Source of the DNA: Panagrolaimus kolymaensis
Taxonomy: Eukaryota > Nematoda > Chromadorea > Rhabditida > Panagrolaimidae
Direction: 5' to 3'
DNA length: 64,000 nucleotides
NCBI GenBank assembly: GCA_028622995.1
Contig: JAJQJQ010000024.1
Span: 3,410,001-3,474,000, forward strand
The notes beneath the pieces were generated by a model. It was not told the origin of the DNA and did no database searches. It saw only the letters and a list, made by a program, of their open reading frames with translations. Of the stretch, positions 1 to 12,757 are shown piece after piece; positions within the stretch are counted from its first letter, which is position 1; each line of letters opens with the position of its first letter. A program made the translations under genes and the position numbers.

Positions 1-3000
1 AAGTGGTGGGCAAAAAACATAAATAAATAAAAGTGACACGGAGGCTGTATAAACTTTTGAAGTAAGCAAGTACCAAAATTTAAAAGTACATTACCCTTTT
101 ATTATTTATTTTTATTGTTATTTTTTTCTTTTTTAATTGCATAAAAACCTTGGATTAGGATTAAACAAAAAATATTTTAACCGATAAGTTTCACGAGTAA
201 ATATGATAAATCCATGCATCAGACAACATCAAATTTAAGAGGATGAATATCAACAAAAAAAGCCACTCCCACAATAGAAAGAAAAAATTCAAAAGTTTGG
301 AAGGTATTAATTTTCTTATCAAAAAAAATTTATTTCAGATTATTCAGGAAAAAAAATGAAAGAAATAAAAAATATAAATTGATTGGTTGTTTGATTATTT
401 CAACCAATCAAATTCTTTTTGCAAAGAATTGATTTTGAAACAAATAAGTAAAAAAAAATTCTCTGAGACAATTGTAAAATATTTAAAATGAGATTCCTTT
501 ATTTATTGATTAATATATAAAAAAAATCAATCAAAAATACTTTTGATGTCTCAAAAAAATTTATCGAGTAAATTTATTCAAGTTGGATACTTGGAGAAAA
601 AAAAATAGACTTTCCACCTTTTTTTTATCTAATTAATAAATGAATGATTGAAGAACACCTCTTCATTCATTTATGACGAAAAATAATAATTTACGACGGG
701 GCACTGTCTCAAACTTGTTTGTATGTAATTTTAAAGCAGCAAAGTTAACCTTGAAATCGAAAAAAAAAGGCGTAAAAATAATAATAAATAATTTTGAAAA
801 TAGAAAAAATAAGTTGAAACTTCAAAGATTCATGAAAAATACTCGATCTCACGTTCACAAATAAAATATAAAAAAATCAAGGGAGGAGGCATTGATTTGT
901 TTGGTGGCTACAGTAAACAATAATGAATGAACTTTTCTCAATTTTTTTTGGTTTTTAGTTTGCACTTTGAAAAATAGAAAAAAAAACAACGATCATCAAA
1001 AAAAATAAATATCAAAGGTTTTTTGTTTGTTACAGTTTTTTTTCTTCATGTGTTCAAAGAATCTTTGAATGAATTGGAACTAAGTCAGAGATCATTTCAA
1101 ATTTTCGTGGAAGAATTAGAAAAAAAAGAAAAGATAAATAGGAAACATTTGAAAGTATTATTTATAGCTATTTTAAAAAGATAAAGATTAAACTTTGTAG
1201 CATCTTGCAAAAAAAATTGCAAAAAACACGTGCGCAAAAAAATAAAAAAAGTCCTTCATAAAAACAGAAAAAAAAAGTATTTCATATTTTTTCATTTTTT
1301 TGGCATGGATTTCAAAAAAAAAAGTGAAAAGTTCAATTTAAAAATAAAAACCGTATGGCTTTTAAGAAAGAAAAATGGTGAAAGATAAATAAAAAAAGCA
1401 TGAAAAAGGGAAAAAAATTTATTAAGAAAAAAATAAGAATGGTTTTAAAGCTTAGTAAAAAATTCCTAGAAATCAAGGATGATGAAAGAAAAATGATTTT
1501 ATAAATTTATAATATTTTTCGTTGACATCCATCAATCGATATTCAACTTTTTTTCCTTTAAAGTGCACAAGCTTTTTTCACTCCACTACGCACCCAACAA
1601 CAAATGGCGAGCCAACCTTTAATTTTATATTCATTTTCGAAATTCTCCCAATATTTCATTTTTAGAAAAATTTCAAACTAACTAAAATTTTCTTCATTCT
1701 TTTTTTAGTTTTTTTAATTCTTTTTAATTCTTTTATCCTTATCCTTACTATTTTTTTTCTTCACAAAAAGCAGCAAAGACCAAGCCTCAAAAAATAAAAA
1801 ATATATATATTCCACAACAGCAACAAAAGGAAAAAAATTAATGGGAAAAAATGCAAAGGAAAATTTGAGAAGAAAAAAGGCAGCAAACATACGTGCATAA
1901 AATAAAGCTGGAAAAAAAATTTTTTTTTATTGAAAGACATGTATGCGAGCATATTCAACATATACGTGATTTTCGTTATTTAGTTGAAAAAAAAGAGAGA
2001 AAAAAAAGGGAAAAAGTATACACATTCGAAGTGGAAAAAAATGAGTGAGAGAAAATAGAGTTTTTGTCGTGGCTCTTTTATTTCTGTCCTTGCTTGTTCG
2101 GTTGGTGGATGTCACGTCACGCACACACATTTTCTTTTTCTTTTTGTCGTTTTTTTTGTTAGAGAAAAAAAAATATATAAAAATGTGTGGCTCGCGTGTT
2201 CGTTCCCTCTTCTTTTCTCTTCTTTTCTTCTTTTTTTTATGTGTTCAGCGGCAGAAATAAAAAATATGGAAAGAATAGAAAAAAATGTGAACGAGCAAAA
2301 AAGTGTCGCAAAAGTTTGGCAAAAGTTTGTGTTTTTAGGATGAATGGCTTCATTTTTTCTTTATTTTTATTTTTTGTTTTTCAATTTTTCAAAAATAAAT
2401 GTTCAAAATCAAAACACATTTTTGCACGAAAACAAAAAAAATTCAAGCTGTCGTCATGCAAGCAGACTACTGTCAAAATATATTTTGTAATAAACAAAAA
2501 AATAAAATAGATTAATATTTGGAAAATGAAAAAAAATAAATATCAAGGACGCGAATTCATTTTTCATTAATTTCAAAAGTTTTATTTTTATTTTTATTTC
2601 TATTTGCTGCCGCCAATGTTTTTTTTGCCTTCGTTGTTGGTGTTGTTGTCTGATCGGAGGCTATGGAAAAAAAGTGCGATTTGAGGCCATATTTTTTTTG
2701 TTTGAATTGAAAGAAAAGGTGTTGGTTGTGATGATGAAAAAATATTTGACTGAATCAAAATTCTGCAACTTTGATGGCAATTTAAAAAAAAACAGCAACT
2801 TAGAAAAAAAAGACAGTAACAAAATGCTGACAATATTTTTTAATTTTTGATTACTATCTTTTTCAGTTTGTGGTTCAATATCTTGCAAGTTTTGCTTACT
2901 ATTAAAGAAAAATTTCTGAACTCTTTGTTAAATATCGTAATTCTTTTTTAAGACTCACATTTTTAAAAAAACCATACGCATCAAATATCACTACAATACA

Positions 3001-3785
3001 TTAGTTTCCTTTTAAAATTATAGTTAAAAAAATATTATAACCATTATAAAGGGATTAAAAAAGTAAATAATTTTTTTTACTACAACGAGAAAAACGAACG
3101 CTGTGGGCTTAGCCACACATTTTTCTTCCTCATTCGTTTTATTTTTTTAGCCCTCAACAACCACAAACAAAATTCTTTTTTTCTTTTTTCCTCATTCGAT
3201 CTATCTATCAATCCCTCCATTTTTTTTTAAAAAAAGCATCATTGGTCGTTGTCGGTATAAAAATAGATTTATTTCCTCAAAATAAAAATATATAAATATA
3301 AAGAAAAAAAGCAGTTTGTTTTCGCAATTTTTTCGATGCAAAGCAAAAAAAAAATAATTTTTATTTTTAGTTTAAACGAAAAACATAAGAAAGAAAAAAA
3401 AGCGAACGTGAAAAAGTGGATTTAAAAAATTAACAAAAAATAAAAAAAAGCTAAAGTATTTTGATAAACAGAAAAAGAAGACAAAAATAAAGATCTCATC
3501 CGAGTCAAAAAAAAGTCGGGAAAAAGAAGCAAAACAAAATCTTGAACTTCAAAGAATTAGTTGGAAAAAATTTGTTGAAAAAGCACTCAATAATTTTTAT
3601 TTTTGCAATGGGAACATTTTGCAAAGAAAAAAAATATAAAAAAAGTTTAGAATAAATATTTTTTTCTTCTTTTTTTGATGGAAAAAACCAAAGAATTATT
3701 GTTGTTGTGATTCATTTATTTATTATTTCTTCTACCTCACCTTTTAAGCCTTTGATATTTATTTATTCATAAAACAAAACAAAAA
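1..3785. other. AT-rich non-coding region upstream of the CCZ1 gene
   Basis: I see no supportable gene. Open frames here are short, run through poly-A/poly-T and translate to Lys/Phe-rich low-complexity sequence. The part next to 3786 may hold the promoter and 5' UTR of the CCZ1 gene. A copy of a dispersed AT-rich motif (GATTACTATC, paired with AGTAAC) lies near 2815-2900 and recurs elsewhere in the window. Confidence 0.6.
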
Positions 3786-6084
3786 ATGGAACGGGTATTT
3801 TATGGTAAAAAAACTGCGTATATGATGACCATGTCACCAGGAGGATATGGACCATCAGCAAATAATTCTTCTTCAACTATGATTAAATCTGAATATTTAA
3901 AATTAATTGATTTAATGGCATATTTTTTTGTTTCTCGTCCTATTTCAGGCAGAAGGGAAGGATTTGAATATCAAAGGGTTATGTATTTTAATCCGGAAAC
4001 TGAAAATTCATCCAAACAGGTTTTTTGATCAAATTTATTTTTTGTTGGAATATATAAATTCTTTTGGTTTGGTTTTTTAGACCGATGTCACTGGGCTAGC
4101 TGAAGCTTTCATAGCTTTCACAGAAAATTTTACAAAAAGATCAACAAAAATTTCGGAATATGATCATCGATTTGTTAAATCCACAAAATTATTAGAAATT
4201 TTTATTCAAGTTGAAAATTCTGAATTTATTATTGGTTTGGGACTTGATAGGTATGTTTGTGAGTCTCTCTTTAGCAGGCTGGCTAATAGCTTTATAATAC
4301 ATATATTCTGGAACTGAGAAATCAATCATCGAAAACTGATTTATTGTAAATCAAAACTTTCTTGCCCTAATTTTTTTCAATTTTCGGTTTTGATTTTCCA
4401 ACACATGAAAAAAGAGTTTTGATTTAAAAAAATATAAAATCGAATATAAAAATATTCTTTGATTTTTGATTCACCAAAAATTAGAAAAGCTTTAATCAAA
4501 AATGCCTCAGTTTTGGAATATATCTTTCTTTCAATTATAAAAAACTCTACCTTATTTTTTTTTAGACAAGCATGCCTCAAAAACGAATACTTTGTTCATA
4601 TGGCTTCGGTGAAAGCCTTACTCATCCGCGTTTATGAAACCTTTCGTTTATTTTATGGAGCCCTTTCGGGTTTATTTGAAACGGGTGGTCGAGGAACTTT
4701 GATGCAAAGATTGGATCAATTTTTTTCTCATTATTTATCCCTCCTTCGAGTTCATCAAGTTAGTACTTATTTTTTATTGTTAAAAAGTTTTTTTGTGAAT
4801 ATGCAAATTTTTAGATTCCTTTAATCGATTTATTTTCGGGTGTTGGATTTATGAATATGCCATCCGTGGATTATTTGGATGTTCAATGCCTCATTTCTCG
4901 TTGCACTGAAAGTTTTCCAGTTATTCAAAAAACTTTATTTTTATATCAAGATAAATTAGTTCAATATTCAGTTTCAAAAAATGATATAATTGTGGTTTAT
5001 CGATATTTAACTCAACATTTACTTCAATCAGCTGTGCAAAGTGAATTAAAGCCCGTGGAAGGATTCGTGTAAGTTGTTCGTTCGTTTATGGATTTGAAGC
5101 TGGCTAGACAAAATCTCATTTAAAAAAATGGATAATTTTAAGTTTCCAATTTGGGGAAATTCAAAAATCAAAAAATGCCATTTGAATATTGGGATTCCAC
5201 GAATTTTGTTAATTTGAATCATTTTTAAATTCATTTTATTTTTCATCATTTTCAGCCGCCGTGAATCCGAAAAAAAATTTATTGGAAAATTTATTACTGG
5301 AACAATTGATTTTATTGGACAAGAAAATTCCTCTTCTTCCACAGACAACAATCAATTTCCATCTGTTTTCCTTTCGAATGATTCGGGACAAATGACTTCT
5401 CATGCATTAATTGCATATCGAGCCTTGAATGCTACTCTTTGTTTATTTGTGAAAGAAGAAGATATGATTTCATTGGATTTGCATGAACTTCAACAATCGC
5501 TTGATTCAGAATTGTCTCGATTAGCTTCAAGTATTGGAGATAATGTTTCTTCCACAACTCGAATAATTAGTTCCTCAGATATTCCATTTCATTATGTTTA
5601 TTATAATCCTGATAGTTTAAGTTTAAAAACTTCATTCGTGGATTCGTCTCCAAATGGAGCCCATAATGTTATCATGCCTCCTCCAAGTATTTATCAGTGA
5701 GTTATTTACTTTTAAAAAATGATGATAGTAACAAAATTTAACAATAATTTTTATTATTTAATTACTATCTTTCTATTGATAATGATAGTAACAATTTTTG
5801 AACGATATCTTGCAGATTATAATTACTATCATTTTATGATTTTTAAATTAATTTTTTTCAGACAAGTTTGTGAAACCTTTGATCATTTTATTGAAACAGA
5901 TACCGAGAAATTTGCTCAAGTCGAATTAAAAGCTGATGAAGATTGGTGGATCGTGGTTAAAAAAGTTAATGGCCGGGTGTTAACTTTATTTATTCCAAGC
6001 ACTCCAACATCAAATATTGTGGATATTCATGATATCGTAGAACAAATAATTAAATCATATTTTCTTCATCTTTTTATTGTTTAA
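3786..6084 (+). CDS. ccz-1: Vacuolar fusion protein CCZ1 homologue
   Basis: CCZ1 pairs with MON1 to form the guanine-nucleotide exchange factor that loads Rab7 on late endosomes, phagosomes and lysosomes. Six exons join in frame: 3786-4019, 4081-4250, 4566-4758, 4815-5068, 5256-5696 and 5862-6084, all GT-AG, giving 504 residues, close to animal CCZ1 length. Family-like segments include SRPISGRREGFEYQRVMYFNPE near the start of the first longin domain (shown as SGRREGFEYQRVMYFNP), RVYETFRLFYGALSGLFE, FFSHYLSLL followed by LIDLFSGVGF, and ALNATLCLFV in the second longin region. The C-terminal exon (DWWIVVKKVNGR, then LFIPS) matches the family's last domain. The start is the first ATG in the open frame and is preceded by stops. 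The exons have ordinary codon use and the gene looks intact. Confidence 0.88.
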
Positions 6085-8979
6085 AATATTTTTTGATGTT
6101 TTGAATTTTTAGGAAACTTTTAAGAATTTTTTTGTGTTTGCAAAAGAAAAAAAAATAAATTTTACGCGGGTTTAAAAAATGATAAGTTTTTTCTCAAAAG
6201 AAAGTTAGATATTTCTCACTTTAGAAAAAAATAAAAAGCTTTAAAAAAATTAAACAAAAAAATCCGCTGCCTCTCAAACAAAAAAGAATGTTGGTGAAAG
6301 CTTTCTTGTCTTTTCAACGCCTGTTTTCACATCTTCGATAATAATTTATTTAACCACATTGTTGCCATATTTCTTTTTATTGTCTTTAAAGTTCAAAGAA
6401 TTTTCAAAAAAAAATCAACAAAAAAATATTAGAAAAAAAAGCTGGTGTATGTTTTTTTTTGTTAGGTTAAAAATAAATAAGTATCACTCTCATTCAATCA
6501 AACTCATCAACACAGCCACCTCAAATTCTAATAGGTTAAAAATTTTCTTGCTACTTGAAAAGGCTGATGAGACTGGCCACTCACTTTTACATTTATATTT
6601 TTAAATTGAATGACTGAAAACGAAAAAAAAAGATGGGCTAAGAAAGAGAGAGATAGAGAGATATTGAACGAACAGATGACGCGTGTTTGTTTTATTATTT
6701 TTATTATATTATATCCGGCAAGGTTTTCATCTTTGCACTTGTCGTCGTCTTTTAAAAAAAGCGCCATAAATTTCCTTTTTTCACCGCCGTCGCAACCTTT
6801 GCCACTAGGAGATGTCGTCGGTGATGTAAAAAAAATATGCAACGAATCAAACCAAACTCTTTTTATTTTATAAATTTCATAAAAGCAAAAAGTTAAGGTG
6901 AATAAAAATTAAATTCTTTAACCTATCATTTTTTTAATTTGATTTGTCTTCAATTTTATCTTCTTCTTTGACATTAAGTAAGTGGAATGAAAGAGAAGAT
7001 TTAAAAGTGAAATGGGTTTAAAGAGTTTTTTGAGTATTTCATATGGGAAAATAAAAGAAGGATGTTCACTTTGTTTATTCTTTTTTAAATCTTGGCTTTT
7101 TTGTTTACTCCTTTTATGTGGAGATTTTTAAAAATATTTTTTTGTAAAGTTTAGCCGTTTATAAAAATATTAAATATCTTTTATAATTTTTCGGCTTTTT
7201 TTAAATTTTTTTTGCTAATTGAACTTATGATTTTTATTTTTGAAATTTTTATTATATCAAAAAATTAATTTTTCTAATGGAAATTTGTTTACAGTCTTCC
7301 TTCCGCAAATTAGATATTTTAATAAAGAAATGAATCTCCAGAATAAAAAATTTAGCTTTTGATTAATAAATATCCACCTGAAACAAAACAAAAAGGCGCA
7401 AAACTTTGCAGATATTCTTTTTTTTGCAACATAGTTTAAGAAAAATTCCTCTTTTTTTTAAGTATCCATCATCATGGAAGAAAAATTTTTACAAAAAAAT
7501 AAAGAATGCAAAAATGCGAGATGGTCGGTTTCTAACTTTTTGCTTTTTATTGCTTTCATTTTTCCCTTTTCCTTTTCCTTATGCTTTTGCTTTTTTTTGT
7601 TTTACGTGGTCCTAGTATTTTATTTTTTTTGGATGTGAGCGAGGAGAGCTTGAAGGAGATCTCTTCTCCTTCGCTCCCTCTATCTCTCTCACTCTTGTCA
7701 ATTTATTTTTTTTATTTTTTAGTTTCCCAGGAAAAATGACTCTCGAAAAAAAATTTCAGGAGGCCTTTCTTATTTTTTCGTATTTTAAATATTTTTTTGT
7801 TTGTGTCTATGTTTGCACAAAAAAGAAGTCTTTAGCCAACAACGAGGAAAGAAAAAGCAAAAAAGCAAGAAGAAGTAAAGAAACGAAATATGAAGTGAAG
7901 AAGTTTTCTTTTTTCTTCGAGTCATCATTGTTTCCGTTGTTGTTGAATTTTGAAAAAATAATGGATGCTTCAAATTTCCGTTGCGCAAATTGAATTGAAC
8001 TTCAAAATATATTATCAAACTTACTTTTTGGATTTTTGAAGGATTTTTTTGTTTTGTTTAAAACTTTAAAACAAAAAAAAGAGAAAAATAAGAAAATCCA
8101 AGCAAACTCAGGAAAGTAAAAGTGTGAAATTTATTTATTTCAAGATTACCGAAAATTTTGCTTTGATTGGTTGAAATTTTATTTTTTACATTTTAAAATT
8201 TAAAGTAAGTTCTTTACTTTTTTTGTTGGATGAGTTAGAGATGAGAGAGGCTGGAAGAAGAAAGCAAAGTCCATTTTTTTTGCGGATATTTTTTTTATTC
8301 TTTCTTCCAAGCGATCTTGATTTTTTGTTTCTTCTTTTTTTCTTATATTTAGAATGAATAAAAAGTTTTGCAATTTCAAAACATATTTTTTTAATAAAAT
8401 TTTTATTTGAGAGTTGCATTTTTTTTGAACAAAAAAATTATCGGACTTATTTTTTAATTTTTTTGAAAAATTTTGAATAGTTTTACTAAGAATGTCGAAG
8501 CATTTTTTTTGAAAGCTATTTTCTTTGAAATTTAAAAAATACTATTTATTCTGAGACCTTTCCTTACATTATATTTTATTTTTTAGGATTATAGCAAAAC
8601 AAAAAATTACATCCTATAAATCTTTGAATATTCCGTGGATATTCTAATTTATCCTGCTAATTATTATATTTTTATATTTTTTTTTACTTACTCCCGTTCA
8701 ATCTATCTATCCATCGATTGTAAACTTTTTTTAAACAAAACAAAAAATTCAAGTGTTCCGACAAAAAGGCAAAATTCGATCCATTTCATTCAATTTTCAA
8801 GTTAGCCTCTTGAAATTAACCCAAACCAAGTAAGCAGCAGCCAAGAAAAGAAACGTGTGTTATTTGTTTACTTTACTCTTTTATCCTTCCATCAAAAAAA
8901 GACTAAACAAAGCATAGTTATTTTATTTATATTTTCTTACAAAGGAAAACGATATCCATTCACGTCGAAGTAATTCACG
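6085..8979. other. Intergenic, no gene seen
   Basis: The 3' flank of the CCZ1 gene and the 5' flank of the next gene. It holds long T and A runs and purine-rich clusters (AAGAGAGAGATAGAGAG near 6640) but no codon-structured frame with splice sites. The region just before 8980 may be 5' UTR. Confidence 0.6.
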
Positions 8980-11456
8980 ATGGTCGAACAATCGTCTTCA
9001 ACTTCTTCCCCGATCACCCCTGTCGCTGATGGAGCTGGAAATGGTGGTGTAAATGGAATTGGACCAAGTCATCGATCTCAAAGTTTAATAGAAATAACAC
9101 AAATGAGAGAATTATTTACCCTTCCAATATTTTTAAATTTTATTATATATTTATTTTATCGTTTACTTCGATGTTTAATTTTGCTGGAATCTGATTTATG
9201 GGTGATAATAAAAAAATTAATAAATGGCAATAAAATATTTGAAATTATTTCTGGACAAAAATCATCCACATCAACAACTTCATCACCTACATCGGCTGCT
9301 ACTACAACACCATTAACATCGGAAACCACTACAAAACAGCCATTTTCGCTTCAAGACAAAAACTTGAATTCTTTCAACGAAAATGAATTAGATATTGAAA
9401 TTATGACAATTTTAGCTAGAAAAAAATTGCATAAATCTGATGTTTCAAGAGAAACAGATTTTATGGTATTTCATTCTGAATTTCAACCTTTTAACATTCT
9501 TGAAAATCCTCAATGGCAGTTATATTCAATAACATTAAATTATGCATATTTTGTTGAAATGCCTTTTCCATCCACGGAATATACATTTAAATTTTGTGAT
9601 TCCCTTAATGAAGGATTATTTACTGAAGCTCAAAGAATTGCTAGAGTTGATTGGAATACATTTGAAATAAAATCAGATAAATGGAGGCATTTTAAAGGTT
9701 AGTCGATTATTACTTTAAGGAAAAAATGGCAAACGTCAAAATTTTTGTTATGATGATTCTTGCCAGGAATTAATTAAAAGGATTGGAAAACAAAAAAATT
9801 TGTTTTAAAATTTTCAGAATTTTTTATTATTTTTCTTTATTCTTTTAAAGTCCCTTCCAAAATCAAGGAATTCTTTAAATTCAAACAAAAAAAAACTAAA
9901 ATTATACGGTCTACAATCAACAAAATTTTTTTTCTGAAAAAATTTACTGAAATTTAAAAAAGTTGATATTTTAAACCTAAATTTTTATAAGAGGTATCTT
10001 GCCGCGAAAAAACTCATAAAAAACATTCAATTTTTTTTTGTGAATTGAAAAATTATATTTTTTTTGGGATTTTTATAAATCAAAAAATTGTGTTATTTTA
10101 TGTCAAATTTTTTGTTGTTGATGTTTTCAAATATAAAATGCTTACAGCGTTTGCGAATTTGGAATTTTCATGTTGAAAGAGTTGACTCAATAATATTTAT
10201 CAAATCACTATTTTTTTTCAAAAATCCATTTCTAAATTTTTCAAACAATTTTGTATTTTTTTTATGATATTTAATTAATTTCTTTATTTTAGGTAAAGTA
10301 ATTGCTCTTACAACAATGTTACATTCGGGTTCATCAACCCTTTGTTCACTTTTACAACAAGTTGCAAATGAAGCTCCCAATTCTGATTCACTTATAATTT
10401 ATTCTAATCCTGATGTATTTGCCCATTTAGCAGCATATGGAGAAACGTATGATAAAATAAGTGTAAAACAACTGAGAAAAATGTTATTAATTATTTTGAG
10501 ATATTTATGCAAAGATCAAAATATGAATCAAACCATTATTTTCCGTTTAAGACCATGTTGTATTAGATTAGTGCCACATTTACATTCCATTGCTCCTCAT
10601 GTAATGCATATTTTTATGGCCAGGGATCAACTTGAACATTCGATTAATCTTTTTGTTAATTCTAAAAGTGAAGGTTCTGGAGATTTATTAAAATTGGTAA
10701 GTTTCATAAACACTTTTTTTTGTCGACGGCAAAATAGATAATTTTGAGAAAAAAAGCAAAGATGCCATTATTTAGAATGGCAAATAGAAAGAGAGGAATT
10801 TTGACTTTATAAATTTATTAAAAATTAAAAATCAAAAACCAAAAGCTGTACTTTGAGGCAAAAAAAGATCCCCGAAACAAAGATATTAATTTCCGATTTT
10901 CGTCATAAAATTTTTTTTCTACAAAATTCACTTTTAATGTATTTTGTTAATTCTTTAATAACTCAAATTTCTGCGTTTTAGGCTTTATTGTTACGAAATA
11001 CATGCTGCTCTCCATTAGCAGATATTCCAACGACATGTTTTGGTGAAAATTATACTGTAAATATGGTTCGTCCTAAATCTTTAATAGAATTAGCTGTAGC
11101 ATTAATATGTTCATCAGTAATAAATTATAAAAGGCAGAAAAAATTTTATATTGCTCCTGTAATATATTATGAAAATTTGGTAAGTAGAATTTTGGTGTCA
11201 GGACAAGAGAAATTTAATTCGTGTCAAACCTTTCTGAAATTTTTGAAATTTATTTTTTCAGATATCTGACACCCGTGAAAATCTTAAAACTCTTTTTGAT
11301 CTGTGTGGCCTTCAAGATTTAAGAGTATCAGATTTGGTGATACAAAAAGCTAAAGAAATTGGTGAAAAAGAAATGTCCACCATTCGAGAATTGGTAAATG
11401 AAGAAAAAGTTGTAATTGAACAAACTACCCAATTATTAGAATTTTATTCTGATTAA
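8980..11456 (+). CDS. Sulfotransferase-like P-loop protein with an N-terminal membrane segment
   Basis: Four exons (8980-9697, 10293-10696, 10982-11179, 11262-11456) join in frame to give 504 residues. After a Ser/Thr-rich start, a hydrophobic stretch at about residues 46-67 (LPIFLNFIIYLFYRLLRC) could anchor the protein. A Ser/Thr-rich linker follows. The second exon opens with KVIALTTMLHSGSSTLCSLL, which looks like the 5'-phosphosulfate loop of sulfotransferases. Downstream, IAPHVMHIFMARDQLEHSIN resembles the 3'-phosphate site (R-D then S). The last part (YYENLISDTRENL, then LFDLCGL) resembles the usual 'yE.L..dp...l..l..flgl' segment. Fold assignment is by motif order and is inference. Catalytic activity is not shown and the substrate is unknown. 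The gene is isolated from its neighbours. Confidence 0.6.
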
Positions 11457-11770
11457 TAAAATTCTTTTTTTTTTGCGAAAGTAAATAAAAAAATAAATAA
11501 ATAAAAATAAGATACAGAAGAATGCTTTTGAAAAATTCAGATCAAATGTGCCTTTAACAAAATATTTAAAGCATTTTCATTATTGTATACATAAAAAATA
11601 AAAATGCAATAATATAATTTACATTATTTAAAAAAATTTGTTATACATAGAAAATCTGAAAAATATGTAATAGTTCTTATTATTGCTTCCTCCTAGTTTC
11701 ATAATGATGAAAAAATAAGCAAAAAATAATATTAGATGCTGTGAGATAAAATTGACATTTTGGAATTTAA

Positions 11771-12757
11771 TTATTTGTTTTTTTGAAGAAAAGCATTTTT
11801 GACATTTTCTTTATCATCATTTTTCGTAAATTCTTTGTCTAAATTTTCGGAATCATTGAAATTATAAGTATTTCCATCTTTGAATTTTTTTGATGAAAGT
11901 TTATCAAAAATTTTTGAAGACTCTGACGAATCATTTGGACGATAAGTTTCATTGAAAAATGTTTTTTTGGTTGCTTTTCCATTTTCTGAATTTTTATTTA
12001 AAGTTTTTAAAGCTACATCGACAACTGTTTTGGGTAATGATAAATTTGTTGTTGAATTTAATGATGCTTCATCATCCGATTCGCGATGAAGGATTTTATT
12101 AACATCGTTTGGATTTGTACACAAAAAGGTTTGAATTCCATAATTTAAAAGAATATAATTTAAATCATTTTCTCCCGTTGGAATTAAAGCTTTTACAATA
12201 ATTTCATGTTCTTTAAGTATAGAAAAAGCTTCTAAAATATCATTAAAGGTCCAATTAATTTGGATGATTATATATGCAATTGCGCCTTTGGGCTTAGTTT
12301 TACAAATCATTTGAGCCCATGAAACAATTGATTTTTTGGTTTCCAATCGATTTACATGAGATACATATTTAATATCTTTTCCCCAATTAGGACGATTTGG
12401 AATTAAAATGAATGATGAGCCATCGTGAACTTTAATTTCAGAGTCAGATTTTTCACGTTTTGTTGGCGCATTTTTATTTTCCTCCTCTTTTTGTGAAAGT
12501 GGAATGGCTGGAGAAATTTCAGGAATACCATCGGTTGCTGCTAGTGAGGTATTTTGTAGTTGAGTTTCAATTTTAATTTCTTCTGGTTGAGGAATATAAA
12601 AATTTTCAATTAAATGTTTAACCAATTCTAATGCAGCTAAATAACAAAATGGCATCGAAGCAGCTTGTTGATGATTATTTGAGTTTTTAACGGCTTCTTG
12701 AGTAAGTTTAAACCATTTCTTTTCAGCTTCTTCGATAACCTTTTGGGGTAAATTCAT
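11771..12757 (-). CDS. Unrecognised intronless protein, paralogue 1 of a pair
   Basis: A single open frame of 328 residues if translation starts at NLPQKVIEEAEKKW. I chose this start because the paralogue at 15629-16774 aligns from the same point and the in-frame sequence further upstream is hydrophobic UTR-like. Shared blocks are the N-terminal NLPQKVIEEA..KW segment, HLIENFYI, PNWGKDIKYVS, WAQMICK, AYIII and KALIPT, ending in FLC.N..DVN..L. The C-terminal third is Ser/Asn/Lys/Asp-rich and unaligned, probably disordered. No signal peptide or membrane segment is seen with this start. I do not recognise the family. The alternating hydrophobic strands (AYIIIQINW, IIVKALIP) suggest a compact alpha/beta domain, which is inference only. 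It faces away from the serpin gene 1.1 kb away. Confidence 0.75.
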   Translation of the reverse strand: MNLPQKVIEEAEKKWFKLTQEAVKNSNNHQQAASMPFCYLAALELVKHLIENFYIPQPEEIKIETQLQNTSLAATDGIPEISPAIPLSQKEEENKNAPTKREKSDSEIKVHDGSSFILIPNRPNWGKDIKYVSHVNRLETKKSIVSWAQMICKTKPKGAIAYIIIQINWTFNDILEAFSILKEHEIIVKALIPTGENDLNYILLNYGIQTFLCTNPNDVNKILHRESDDEASLNSTTNLSLPKTVVDVALKTLNKNSENGKATKKTFFNETYRPNDSSESSKIFDKLSSKKFKDGNTYNFNDSENLDKEFTKNDDKENVKNAFLQKNK

